Assembly: GCF_964275005.1 (NCBI RefSeq)
Contig: NC_092686.1
Location: 12,025,032 to 12,089,031, forward strand
Origin: Diadema setosum
Taxonomy: Eukaryota > Echinodermata > Echinoidea > Diadematoida > Diadematidae
DNA length: 64,000 bases
Direction: 5' to 3'
Below are positions 1 to 12,400 of this stretch, piece after piece. Position 1 is the first letter of the stretch, and the number at the start of each line of letters is the position of its first letter. The notes under the pieces are model-generated. The model did not search any database and was not told where the DNA came from. It was given only the letters and a program-made list of their open reading frames with translations. The position numbers and the translations under genes are program-made.

Positions 1-245
1 GGGCCTACTAACAACAACGGTGATGATGCTAATTATGTAACAATAATCATAATGATAATAATGAAAACAATAAAAGGACAAAAAAAAAGAAATCAAATAT
101 AATGCGCCTCAAATGAAATGGGGACAACGGATTATTAATTCTCTCTTTATGTTCGATTCCAATATTGTTGTATTATGCCACCGATTGCGGCCTATCTCAC
201 TGGAGGAGACGTCGATCACCAGGAGTGCTGCAACTGATCAGTGAC

Positions 246-3200
246 GGCGACTCATAGTAGACTTGCTAAGGGGGTAAACGCTGCATTTTTTAGTACAAAT
301 GTCCTACTTGGCACAGATGTTCCCTAGGGCAATTGAAAAATTTTCATCTAAAGAGACACTCTGTATCTATGCACATATGCCTTAATTTGCATAATCTATG
401 CAGAAATACATATAAAAATTATAAAAAAATATATGTGCATCCAGCAGAAATACCTAATTTGTTAGAAGTATTCTGTAGAGTAAGTGGAAACAATTCCTGC
501 AAAAATTGATTTTATACATAGATAAACATGAAATTTGCATAAATATTGCGCAAAAATCTGCATTTTTGAGAGAATTTCTAAACTATTAAGCACTGGATCT
601 TATAGTACAAAGTTTGAACCTGTATGGGATGGATGTTCCTTGGGTCAAAAGTAAATGATTCATCTGAAGAGACAAACTGTCTCTTTGCAAACAACCTGCT
701 ATTTGCATAATATGCATATCAATACCGACACATCTACAGATAATCAGAACAAACAAAAGGCCTTAATGTGACAATTTCTTAAATCGCTTTGAACTTAATA
801 TCCAAAAAGCTAACAGAATAAGACAATATTCTCACAACAACACTTTTCAGTTGCTTAAATTGTTTCCATATTATTTAATTAACTTAGGCATTTCATGCAT
901 AAATTATGTAAATAAGTACACTAGACGTGAAATTTCAAAACATATTGATCTTTGAAATGATTGTTGCTATCAATTTTCCCTCATTGCATAAATGCTTTGC
1001 AGGTGCGAAGATAGCAATCGATAGCGACACTCTTTAAATATGATTATGCAAATCTAACAGTAGGGCCTACATATGAACAGATGCAAATCGGAACAATATT
1101 GCTTACAAAAGGACTGTTTTTCCCTTGCAAACAGTACACAACTAAGGTCATGGTTAGAAAATCATTACAAAAAAACAATACCATAGTGAAAGTGTGAATT
1201 CTGATTTTCATTGTATTTTGTAGGCGATCAAGCGAATAGGAGGCTTTTTACATCAAACAGATTATAAACTTGTGCAAATTATGTGGATGCAAGGGTATCT
1301 GCACACATTAAGAACTTACAAGCTTGAGTTAAAAACAAAGCCTGTTTCTGAAAAAAAGAATGTTAACTCAGTATACCATGAGCTACTATATGGCATGGAA
1401 ACTATGCTAGGAAATTTATACACAATAACATTTTGATAAGGCAATAATATGCAAAACTTGTCATGTGAACAATAAAGGAGATGTTATACTTTAAGTCAAA
1501 TAATCTCAGTCTCTGACTTAAAATCAGTCAATTTCAACCATAAATCAAAGCAGAAATAATATGTTCATAGACATAAAAGAGTATATTCGATGGCTTTTAC
1601 AATTACTAGGATGTGATTTGTCAACAGATCGTCACAGGCTGTGACGAGAATCGTAAATGTCATATTCTCCCTGGTTGTGATTGTTTTCCCTTGGGAAAAT
1701 GTAACTCCCTGGCGGTCCAAAGAATGTTATATTCCACCACATATCAGCTAATACCTGTATAGATGATCATGACCTACATGATCTTGAAGCTTTTTCAAAA
1801 AAAAATGATAATTATGTTAACTGGTTTAGTGTAAAGATGTCAGAGGTTAAATTAAAAGAAATGCACACGTAAAAATGTAAAAGGTAAGAATGTCAGAGGT
1901 TATACATGTGTGCATCAAAATTAACTTCCATGCGACCCATACATTAAATGTAATGATGATGATGACTACCATGTCACTGAATTCCATGCCCTTTCCTACT
2001 TATCAAGAGGAAACAAAAACACTTGAGAGGGGAGGACTTAACATTTTTTCGATAATCAACAAGGGTATCACTGTCAGGTAGAACATGCACAAATATGTAC
2101 TAAGTTTCTTGATACCTTGATTCACATTTAAGATATGAAAGAAAAAGTGAAATATAGCACTTTCATCAGAGCTTTGACATTTTGGCAGGAAATTTCCCGG
2201 AGAATATCCATTAGGTAATACATGTATATATTAAGTTTAAAGAAAAATCCTACAAGCATTGCAAAAACATGAGGGAAATAGTGAAATTTTGAGAGCCCAA
2301 TTGACCTTGATCTATGACCCTGACCTTTGACAAATGACCCCTAAATTTCCTAGAAAATCCCTGCCAGTACCAAGTTCCATGAAGACACCTTGAACCATTT
2401 GCGAGATACAGAGAAAAAAAGTGCAATTTTAACATTTTTACCTGAACTTTGACCTTTGACCTCTTGACCTGAAACTCTCTGGAGAATCTTATTTTGGTAG
2501 TACATTGTATGCAGTCAGTAAGTTTGAAGAAAGTACCTTCAGACGTTGCATAGATATGGGGAAAATAATGACATTTTAGCATTGACCTTGAACTTTTTGA
2601 CCTTTGACCTCTTCCCGATTTTATTTGTAACTGCTTAATCACTTGCCCCATCATACGTCATCTTTGGACCAGGTTTGGTGAAATTTGCATAATCCAGTCT
2701 TGAGTTATCGCGTAAACAACATACAATTTCTTAAGTCGACCTTGACCATCGACTTCTGGTACATTCGGGTATTAATATGCACAATATGCTAATTAGGTGG
2801 TATTTGCATAGACAAATAGTGTTTTGATATTACAAACCATTTCTTTTGAATAAAGGAAATGCATACTACTTCCGTAGTTTTCATTATAAAATGCAGTTCT
2901 TTGACTGTTACTTTACTTTCTTTTATTATGTAAATTAGCTGGTAATGATGGTTCAATTACTCAAATTCTTTTCTCATTTTGTTTCATAAAGTGTTTCTAA
3001 CGGGTTATATATATCTAGGGTGAGATTTAAGGGGAGCTTCATTAAGGCTTCATTAAGGCTTTTTGTTTGTTCTGATTATCTATAGATGTGTAGGTGTGCA
3101 TAGAGACAGTTTGTCTCTTCAGATGAATCATTTACTTTTGACCCAAGGAACATCCATCCCAGGTTCAAATTTTGTACTACAAGATCCAGTTTTTGAGAAA

Positions 3201-3500
3201 TTCTTTCAAAAATGCAGATTTTTGCACAATAAATTGCGTAATTATGCAAATTTTATGTTTATTTACATAGGTATAAAATCAGTTTTTGCAGGAATTGTTT
3301 CTGCATACTCTATAGAATACTTCTACCAAATTAGGTATTTCCACTGGATGTACATATATTTTTAAATAATTTTTATATGTATTTTTGCATAAATTATGCA
3401 TGTACAGAGGAACATGTGTGCCAAATAGGACATTTTGTACTATAAAATGCAGCGATCACCCCTTTTTTCGCCCTTAGCAAGCCTACTATCATGTGACTCA
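246..3500. mobile_element. Large fold-back/TIR DNA element with ~0.5 kb inverted arms
   Basis: The stretch 246-768 reappears as its reverse complement at about 3050-3500. Shared landmarks are AGATAATCAGAACAAACAAA (left) against TTTGTTTGTTCTGATTATCT (right), and TAGTACAAATGTCCTA against TAGGACATTTTGTACTA. The arms differ by small indels, so the copy is not young. The 2.3-kb middle has no long open frame and holds a degenerate copy (about 2050-2700) of the TGACCTTTGACC repeat family. No transposase is visible, so this looks like a non-autonomous fold-back element. The exact ends and any target duplication could not be fixed by eye. Confidence 0.7.
2050..2700 (+). repeat. Degenerate copy of the TGACCTTTGACC repeat family
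   Basis: The segment parallels 27.94-28.35 kb in the same order: GGTAGAACATGCA, a block ending in GAAATTTCCCGGAGAATAT, GCATTGCAAAAACAT, and CAAGTTCCATGAAGA followed by ACCTTGAACCATTTGCGAGA. It contains several TTGACCTTTGACCTC-type motifs. The TATGCCTCCGCC terminal sequence of the full copies is not present here, so this is a partial copy inside the larger inverted-repeat element. Confidence 0.65.
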
Positions 3501-3539
3501 AAAGACCAAACAAAAATGGCTAGCGCCCTCACCATCAGG

Positions 3540-3910
3540 CGACTCAAGGGTGACGTCCAAGACTTATCATGGCAAATTATTCACCCGGAAGTCTCGATGA
3601 CATCTCAGGCAGTCGCGGCGACTTCTCCGAGACGTCTTCTCAGCTGCAGAGACGTCTCTGCGACGTCGCCGAAGATCGCCGTGGATTTCCCCGCAATGTC
3701 AGTCACCTGATGGAATCATTGTAAAGACGTCGCGTCGCTGTGACGTCTCCGAGGACAGCTGAAGAGCGCAAAAAACAAACAAACAAACAAACAAACAAAA
3801 CAAAAGCAAAAACAAAAACGAAGTGTCTGAAAATATCGATTTTCCCGGGACTCTCCAGACACCCGACTAGTTTCGATCTGGACGTCGCGGAGACGTCTGC
3901 CTAACCAGTG
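3540..3910. repeat. GACGTC-rich CpG patch
   Basis: The palindrome GACGTC occurs about eight times in 350 bp, often inside GAGACGTCTC or GCGACGTCGC. The patch is much richer in G+C and CpG than its surroundings. An (AAAC)n tract lies inside it at about 3775-3800. A related GGAGACGTCGATC stands at about 206, outside the left arm of the fold-back element, so the patch may belong to an outer repeat unit. I see no gene in it. Confidence 0.6.
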
Positions 3911-4079
3911 GACACTTGAATCGCCACCAGGCCGCCATCTTGTCTTCAGGCCAATTTAATGAGATGTATCAGATTAAAAGAATAATTACTGCATGCAGTT
4001 TTCACCCTGGGAGATCAAGTGCGCTATGCTACTTTCGATAGGAAAACGCGGACTTAATTTCTTCACAAAAACAAAACTT

Positions 4080-4455
4080 GTAATTTTATACCTATGTGTA
4101 TTTTGATATACTGTTACCTTACCGTCCAGAGTAAACTACTTTAAAGGCATTTTTTACCATTTGTAAATGAAGTAAAAATCTTAAGTGGTTCAAAATAGTT
4201 CTAAAAAGTGAGTTAGGGTTAGAAACAAGCAGTGTTAAAAAAATGTGTATCGGTGTAATTCGGTATAATCATTGTTAAGTATTGTTAAATATACAACATG
4301 TGAACAATAGTTATAATGAAATTGTTTCTAGACAAAACCGTCTACATTTATGGTTTATTGAGAAAAATGATATCTCCTTATATTTTAAGCTTTATCGCAA
4401 AATGTTCATATATACGTTTTGTGATACAACTGACCTACACATATGCGTCAACTGT
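4080..4455 (+). repeat. Dispersed repeat, inverse copy at 50.87-51.19 kb
   Basis: The reverse complement of 50870-51190 follows this segment block by block: AAAATAGTTCTAAAA, GTGAGTTAGGGTTAGAAACA, GTGAACAATAGTTATAAT, AACCGTCTAC, GATATCTCCTTATATTTT and GTGATACAACTGACCTA. Identity looks moderate to high by eye. Short open frames here are chance products. Family unknown. Confidence 0.7.
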
Positions 4456-4723
4456 GATAACTCAAACATTTTTTACACCACTGCTCCCAATGGTAAGCAG
4501 TACCTTTAAGTTCGTTCGTGTTCTTTCTGTTGTTGTTATTTTTGTTGGTTTTGTTTTGTTTTGTTTTGTTTTTTGAAATGTAATCCGGCAAGTGCGATAG
4601 ATTCATGTTTGAATCAAGCAGAGGATCATAATCATTATGGTAAAATGAAATAGGCTGGATATCCCAATTACAAGTCTATGGTTTACATGTCATGCAAACC
4701 TCTACCAGCCCATCAAGTTGACA

Positions 4724-4789
4724 TACACACACACACACATACACAGAAACAGACACACATACACACACACACACACACACTCACACACA
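4724..4789. repeat. (CA)n microsatellite
   Basis: An imperfect CA dinucleotide run with TACACA interruptions. It yields spurious His/Thr and Cys/Val open frames on both strands. Confidence 0.9.
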
Positions 4790-4989
4790 ATGAAAGAAAA
4801 AAAAGACACTCTACATCTATGTTATCGGTAGAGTTGTTTAGTTTTTCTTGTGTTTTCCGATGGTATTGCAGTGTTTTACCAAAGAAAAAAAAATACACGA
4901 CTCTATAATAATTATGTAACACAAAAAGTAACATAACACTGAAAAGGATGAAGAATACGAGGAGGAGCAAAGATATACTAAAATGAATA

Positions 4990-5310
4990 AGGTTTGTCAT
5001 TCCGATGGTTCTTCCATACGCCTTTTCTTTTTAATCATCAGAATTAGATGACGAATTTTCGGAATAGCGAACCTCTTTTCATAATCGGATTAACGAACCT
5101 TCGGACTACAAAACCTTATTTCATTTTCGAATTTAAACGAGCCTTTGGAATAACGAAACTTTGTAAAAAACGCCACATACAGTATGTTCGGATTAAGGAA
5201 CACTAGGGATAGGGAATTTGTGTGTTTCGGAATAACAAAACTCATTTCGTTTTTGGACAAACAAATCTCTCGTTTTCGGATTAACGAACCTTCGGAATGA
5301 CGAACATCAC
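4990..5310. repeat. Degenerate AACGAACCTTCGGA repeat
   Basis: Units of the form TTCGGAATAACGAACC..TTTCGTTTTCGGATTAACGAACC recur at about 5057, 5095, 5136, 5229 and 5275. The left edge (GTCATTCCGATGGTTC, about 4997) is the inverse of the right edge (GAACCTTCGGAATGAC, about 5286). This suggests a short inverted-ended element built from a smaller tandem unit. Confidence 0.5.
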
Positions 5311-5319
5311 CCATCTATA

Positions 5320-6180
5320 TCAATTGCATAGAGTGATGCGTCGTTACAGACTACTGAGCCCAAAGTGTCTACCCGACGAAGGGTTGCAAAATTTTGTTCT
5401 TTTGCGGAATCCGAAGGAATACTTGATATGAACGGAGTTGTGGTGTGTGTTTATGAAAGTGTCTCGGTCATGATAGCAAGAAGCAAAATCCACGTCTCCC
5501 ATCACCCAATGAGAAACAAGTGTAGAATTACTATGCACGTCCGTTACTCTACACTCGTATCAATTTATTTTTTTTTCCCCGCATACTTTCGAGGGTCACT
5601 GTGCCATCGGGTTAAAACGGTTGTTCGTTAAGTTCATTTGATTAGGAAGTAGGCTACTATCTTAACTCTTATATAAAAATCGACAGATATTCAATTCTGA
5701 ATCTTTCTTCTTAATGGCAAAAGCTTACATTTGTAGGTGTAGGGGAGCGTGAAAGCATAATCTGCATTGTATTCACAGTGTCGTGTTCCTGCTGATCTCG
5801 TTCTTCTCTTTCTCTTTCTCATCCTTCTCTCTCTTCTATGTCTTTCCCTTTTGTTCTACTGTATTTTTCTTCTTCTTTTGTGCTGCTCTCTCCACTTTCT
5901 TCGTGATTAAACGCCACACACGTCATATAACTATTTCCCCCAGTATTTCTAAGCTTTCGGTTCTTGTCGTTTGTCTCGTCACTCTTTTTGTTCTCTCTTT
6001 CGTTTGTCATTTTGTCGGTACTAGAACATCACACAATTAAAGATTTTCTTTATTCAATTTCCTTGTCTTCTCCTCCTCTCTTCTTTCTTGTCGCTTTTTT
6101 TATTGCTCTGTTGGTTAACTTCTCTGTTAAAGCAGTGTAAAACAAAACAAAACAGATTTTAAAAAAATAACACCACCAAT
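5320..6180. other. No gene recognised
   Basis: AT-rich sequence with a pyrimidine-rich stretch (about 5795-5900 and 6040-6100). The open frames here reflect that bias. Nothing codes convincingly on either strand. Confidence 0.5.
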
Positions 6181-6199
6181 CAAATCATTAATCCTGTTG

Positions 6200-6441
6200 C
6201 ATATCCGGATACGTAGGTGTGCAATTTCATGCTGGCGTTTCAAGCGGAAGAGCGCGAAAGAAAACCGATAGCCCACGACTGGCGAACATGCGCACCGAGT
6301 TTACGCGGAAAATCTTTTTGGCATATACCCCGCGGCCACTAGAAATTTTCATTTGTTGTGTGTATATGCCCTCGGCGACGGTTCAAATTATGATAGTGCT
6401 CTTTTGAAGCTTTGATATACTGGAACACTGAAGTTGCCATC
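6200..6441 (+). promoter_or_regulatory. Putative promoter/5' UTR of the TSP1-domain gene
   Basis: This is a local rise in CpG (GAAGAGCGCGAAAG, GCGCACCGAGTTTACGCGG, CCCCGCGGCC) just upstream of the signal-peptide exon, in otherwise AT-rich DNA. A TTTGATATACTGG motif lies about 30 bases before the ATG. The transcription start is not determined. Confidence 0.4.
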
Positions 6442-6475
6442 ATGCTCTATTTGATCACTTTTCTCTTACTGGCTG
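6442..6475 (+). CDS. TSP1-domain gene, coding exon 1 (signal peptide)
   Basis: ATG CTC TAT TTG ATC... encodes MLYLITFLLLA plus the first base of a glycine codon. The donor is GCTG|GTAAGT. Joined to 11734 it completes a normal hydrophobic signal sequence, which is the reason for choosing this start. Confidence 0.75.
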
Positions 6476-9400
6476 GTAAGTTTAATTTCTTTGCCAAACG
6501 GGATATACTTTTCGACGGGGAATGAATGCACGGAGACTTCTAATCCACCACAGAAACGGAAATTTATAATCAATGTATATGCTTGCATCTTTCGGGTTAT
6601 GGCTGCGTGTTTGTTGCTTTTAGGAGATTCACGATATGTTTGCTATTAATCTACGTGTGTGTCGTGCGTGCTCATCAGTGTGTATGGTTGCATGTATATA
6701 TCTGCAATGTCTTGTCATGACATATAAGAACATGTGCATGGTATTAAGTTCTTTATATTCACGTAAAGAACTTTATTTATTTGTCTATATCTATTTATCC
6801 ATTCATAGTCTTGTATACACAGGGTGGCTCCATCGGTGAGTTGGGCATTACGGTGCGTAGAGACCTTGCGTGGACAATAAACACATTATTATATTCACAA
6901 ACATCAAAACAGCATAACTTTAATGGCGCTCGTGCGAAATCATCTTGGACAAACATTCTCATGTTCGTTGTACTTCTTTTTTAATCAATTATTTCTTTGA
7001 TACAATCTCATATAATGTGAGAGGATGTGATAGCCATCGAGTTAGAACAGTTCAAGTTCGACGGTACTGTTGCAAACCACGTTTGTATCTTATTGGAAGA
7101 CGCGCATTGTCTAATGCGCATAATTATGTCCAATCTATCCACGTGCTTTGGGCAATCTTAGCCCTTAAAGGACTTCTCGTGCAAAATGCATGTTGGATTG
7201 TGTTGATTCCTTGATGCCCTCAACATCACTTAGGAGCCTATGTGGGGAACTAAGGAATATCTCAATGTGTTCCAAATATCTTATGATAATTTGTCTACTA
7301 TTTTTCTTCAGATTACTTGAATACGTCCATAAAAAAAAAAACACCTTCCAAGCCAACATTCTGCTGGTGACCTCATCTGTCAATCATTGCTAAAGTAGTA
7401 AAAATTACCGGTATCTATGATTTTAGAAAAAAAAGACATTGGAATGCAACTTCCCCTAAACATGCATAACTTGCATGTTCCTCTCCAGTGTCTTCTGTTA
7501 ATCTCGTTATAGAGCATCAAAACAAAGCCTACTTATTATATTATCAACAGTGCAGAAAAAGCAACATCTTCTAAACAATAACTTACATTGTGAGATTAAA
7601 AAGAAATGTTGCCTAGATATAGATAAATCATATTACAGTGCAGAAAAATAAAGCAACATCTTCTAAACAAAAACTTACACTGTGACATTAAAGAGAAATA
7701 TTGCCTAATATAGTTATGTTCAAGGAGATATTATGCGTTTATCTAAAACTTTTTTTCTACTCAAGAAATTAAGCATGAATACTCCGTCTTATACTTGCTT
7801 AATCTACCATGAAGAGGTAAAATAGAATGTAAACTGATAAGTCTTAACATTTTGTCAAAAGGTGTAACTTTAAGTGCATTTTTCAATGCTCCCTGTACCT
7901 CAACTTATTCTGTTAGTATGTTACTTCAGTACTGGGTATGCGTTTAACTTGAGTTTCTTGTGTTTTCAGTGTTTGCATGTCATTTAGATTTACGCAATGT
8001 ATCATTTTAATCCAAACGTTTACATTATTTTATTTTATTATCTTGTATTTTCTATATCTTTGAATTTTCAAGGTTTATCTTTGTCATGTTTCATACTCTG
8101 TGATTTTTACCTATGTACGCAGTTCCCCTTGGAAAAAACAATTAAACACTTAGTATAACTGAAAGGGCCATTCTGCTCAAAGAATATTGAATTCATGAAT
8201 ACTTAATCCAGCAAAAGAGCATGCAGTGAGTCAACTAAGTAATTATATTTCCCATCAAAGTCACTTCATTGACTCTCAAGGTAAAAGATTGGTGTCAATA
8301 TATCAAAAACTGCATGAGAAGCGGCAATTAGAGACGACATATGGGCGATCTCTCATTGAATATCGCTGACAGAAACCCATAATCGTAAGGGGGTGTTGTT
8401 GTTTTGTTGTTGTCGATGTTTCGTGGTGTTGGGTATACACAATGTGCGTATGCTAAAACGTGACATGTGTAATTAATGGCCGATTGCGTAAGAATAAAAT
8501 AATGCTGATGTGTATACATATAGGCCTACAAACCTGATAAGGAACGCACACATTTAAAATTATGATACAAGCACTTCATCTGACTTAAATGATTATAAAC
8601 ATACTATCATCACGTGAGAAATAATGATACATTATCACAAATTAAGCATTTGGTGTTGCAGACTAAAATTCCCAGGTTTCTTCTGCGGCTCACCATTGGG
8701 GCTCATACAGCATTCCTCCATTTTACGATCAAAGTGTCAATTGGAAGTTATGATTTTGTGTGTATGTGTGTGCACTTTGATGTGAGTGGGTGCTGTGGTT
8801 GTATGTAATGTGTATTTTTGAACTTTTTTTCTCTCTCACTCCCCCTCACTCCCACTCCCTCCCCCACCCCCTCCCTCTGTTGCTTCCAAATATTTCTTCA
8901 GGCTACAAACATTCGTTCAGATAATTGGTTAGGAGGACAGAGTGATCTTAATCATAATTATGATACAATCTTTATCATAATCACAAGCCTTGCGTTAGTG
9001 AAAGGAAATGCCTGCGTTACACATAATCAAAGAAGTCAAAACGGTGGATTTTGAACAAAGAAAAAAAACATGATATTTTCCACGCTGTCGTGATGAGAGT
9101 GTGAAAAATGATAGATCCAACTTGTTTTCAAAGCGACTGGAGAAAAGACTAGTAAGTGAAAGAAAAAGGGGTAGTCCCTGTAATGGATAGGAGCCCGATA
9201 TATTGCATTGTTCAGTGCTTTATTATGCTCTGATTAGGGGAAGTGGAAGGAAGCTTTAATACAGGATATGGCTAGGCCATGCCATTATTTCAAGGGCCGT
9301 GGAACTGTGCCGATGGATAGGGGGGGGGGGAGGGGATTTTTTTTTTTGTTCTTTAAAAGTAAGACATTTTTAAAAAAAATTAAAAAGAAGAAGAAGAAAA

Positions 9401-12400
9401 AAAACAACAACACATGGCACCGCATGAGTCTTGACGCGGCTCTGCCCCGAGATTTCACATCGACGCGTCGCGACGGGGATGGGGAAGAAAGCAATGCCTT
9501 TTGACCGAACAAAAAACAAGCATTTTGCCAAAACCCCTATTGCAACCCCATTGTACCGCCACACCACCGCCACCCCCCCCCCCCCCACACACACACACAT
9601 ACCCACTCACTATATAGCACACACAAAAAGTTCGGCTACCCCTGTATTTTCCTCCCCCTAACAAACAGTATACCTGCTTATGGCTGTCACTGCTTCAGAT
9701 CGAGTGGAAAGCCACTTTACATTCTAGTTAACCTTGATTAATAGAATAAGCAGATGGTAGGAGTTTTCAGGTAAAAAGAAAACAACCAGAGATATGTTAG
9801 AAAGTTTCATCGTGGTGTTTTCAGAAAATGCTACTGTTGATAGAAAAACAATTCTACGGTAAATGCATATTAGATGAGCTGGCCGTGCAGTCGTCTTTCA
9901 ATTCTCATATCGGTCAACCCAATTCCGTTCCTGGAAAACAGAAAATAATGAAGTACATGAATAAGCAGAATATATTGCTTTCTGACCATGTTGCTATTGT
10001 GAGAGTTTTTAGCTTCTGTGTATGTAGTCATGTCTTTGGGGAAGGGATTACATTTCGAAATCATCGACGAAAAAAAGTGTTCTTTTTTGTACAAGCTGAG
10101 TGAATACCAAGGAAATGACGTCATCAATTAATAATTGTGCTACACATAATGTGTTTACTACTGATGAAATTGTTTCAGACACTCATTGAATGTTGTTATA
10201 AATATGTATGCTTGCGAATTTATGTATTCATAAATTGGGTCGACGAAACTCACGTGAATGGTAAGTTTCTGAAGAGAGGGAGATCACGCACATGGCGCTC
10301 GAGAAATAAAGTTGCTCGTTTTTGTTTTGTTTTTTATTCCTCCTAAATGTTTGGAGGAGATGCAGCCTTATCGCCCGGGTTTCACAGAAATGACAAATGA
10401 AAAAGTGCTGTTGGTTACCATCATCTCTTTGAGATGTTACAACGATGTTCAAATTCAATGAAAGCTCTGTCATTGTCATTATTTATCTTATTCTGTTTAT
10501 TACAGTCAACTTAAATGTAAAAAAAAAAGAAGAAGTTTAATTTGGATGTCCTCATGGTGCAGATAATGTAATGACGTGTGAACTCGTTTCTACAACATAA
10601 TCTACGCGTATACTCGTATAGTATGCTATAAAATGCACTTAACCCACTGCCGTTTGCACTCTTGGAATATGCTTTTTTTTTTTCTTTTCACTTGCTTTCC
10701 TCTGTATTTCTCCCACCAATTTACCTAAGTCCATTCAGGGCAATTTGGTTGTAAATCGCTTTTGATTTCACTAGTCACTAACTATACTTCTTTTGATTCT
10801 GCGTTTTCTATATTTCAGTAATTGGTGCTGAACATGCGCTAAGAGCAAAACTGTCTTTTGCGCAAATAAAGCAAAGGAATTTATAATCCTCCTCGTAGTT
10901 TCTTCTCCTACCCCTTCTCTCCAATCTCATTCTCGTCCACTTCCTCCTCTCCTTGTTTCATCGTCCTCCTCTTCCTTTCTTCTAATCTTCCATCTCTGTT
11001 TTCTTCGCGTCCGCGTCATCCTCACCCCCTTCTCCTCCTCCTCCTCCTCCTTTTCCGTCTTCTACTCCTCCTCCCTCTATACTGATCGTGCACCTCTTCC
11101 TCCTCTTCTACCATCTTCTTGTTCTCTTCCTCTTCCTTTCTTACTCCACTTCATTTTCTTCTTCTCTTTTCTTCCTCATCTTCTTGTTCTAATTCACTTC
11201 TGCCTATTCTTCATCATCACCTTCTTCTTCTCCTTCTTCCTCAACTTCCTCATCAGACCCCTCCCCAATTAGTCTTTACCCCTCCCAGTACACTCGATCT
11301 TACTGGCATGATGTTTACAGAGATGATACAGTTTCGTGTGAGATGGAGCTTCAGGTTTCCAACGTGTTTTTATGATAATTGTTTGAGATAATGAGAACCT
11401 CTTTTGAAATATTAAAGAGCATCTATTAGGTCTAAGAGGAATTAAAAGTTTATTTGATGACAAGTGAGTTTGAAATTGCTGAGATATCGAAAATAAAGGC
11501 GATCTTTGGGACTCACCTTTTATTAGGATTGCTTTGTTTTACTTTGTTTTTGGACATCTCAGCCATTTCAAAATCGATTTTCATCTAATAAACTTTGAAT
11601 TCTTTTTAGAATTGTATGCTCTTTAACATTTCATAGATAAAAGTGATTTCGAAGTATCTCGCAAAAAAAAAAATGAATAAAAGCTGAATTCTCATCTGAA
11701 TCTTCAAGCCATGAAATCTGTAATCCCTGGCAGGTGTGGCCACGAGCACGTCCGAATCGCCAGCGGACACTGCAGCGAGTTCTGGCACCGGAGGAGGAGA
11801 CCTCCTTCCGCATTTGGAGTGGGGGAACTGGAGCGAGTGCAGCAAGTCTTGCGGTGGGGGAGTCCAGCGGCGGCGGCTGGGCTGCAGGACAGGGATGGAC
11901 ATGGCCCTTTGTCTGGCGCTGAAGAGCCGGTACAGACGACGAGACCTACGCGAGATTAGGAACTGTAACGAGCAGATATGTGAAGGTATCTCCAGCTACA
12001 CAGAATCGTTATCATGACCTGAAACTACGACTAGATGAACAACAGAAAAAATATTACGTTGCCAACGGGACACACAAACTCGCACTTCGTATATTTTTCT
12101 ATGAGAAAATGTTTCTTTTAAATGAATGGATCAATATTTCAAGAAACCAAGCCAATTCTGCAATTTGCAAGGAACTTATGGCTCTCTGTCTATATTCCAG
12201 GCAAATTTTCAGGTATTTGAAATATATGTTTTGTACTTCTATGTTTAATAATTTTGTTATAACATGTCATGTCTGCATGCTATATCTTGATTTCTAAAAA
12301 TGAGAATGTCTCGATAGATAGAAGGGGGGTTTATAAACGTTATATCATTTTTAGTGTTGATTTGACCATGTCCTTCCTTATTACTCGCCCTATTTGTTCG

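Larger units (their letters stand above)
6476..11390. other. Intron 1 of the TSP1-domain gene
   Basis: AT-rich, with no exon recognised on either strand. It contains a tandem duplication (7547-7718), a T/A-rich stretch with a C-run and CA repeat (9320-9600), and a long CT-rich stretch (10890-11260). None of the short open frames resembles a known protein. Confidence 0.5.
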
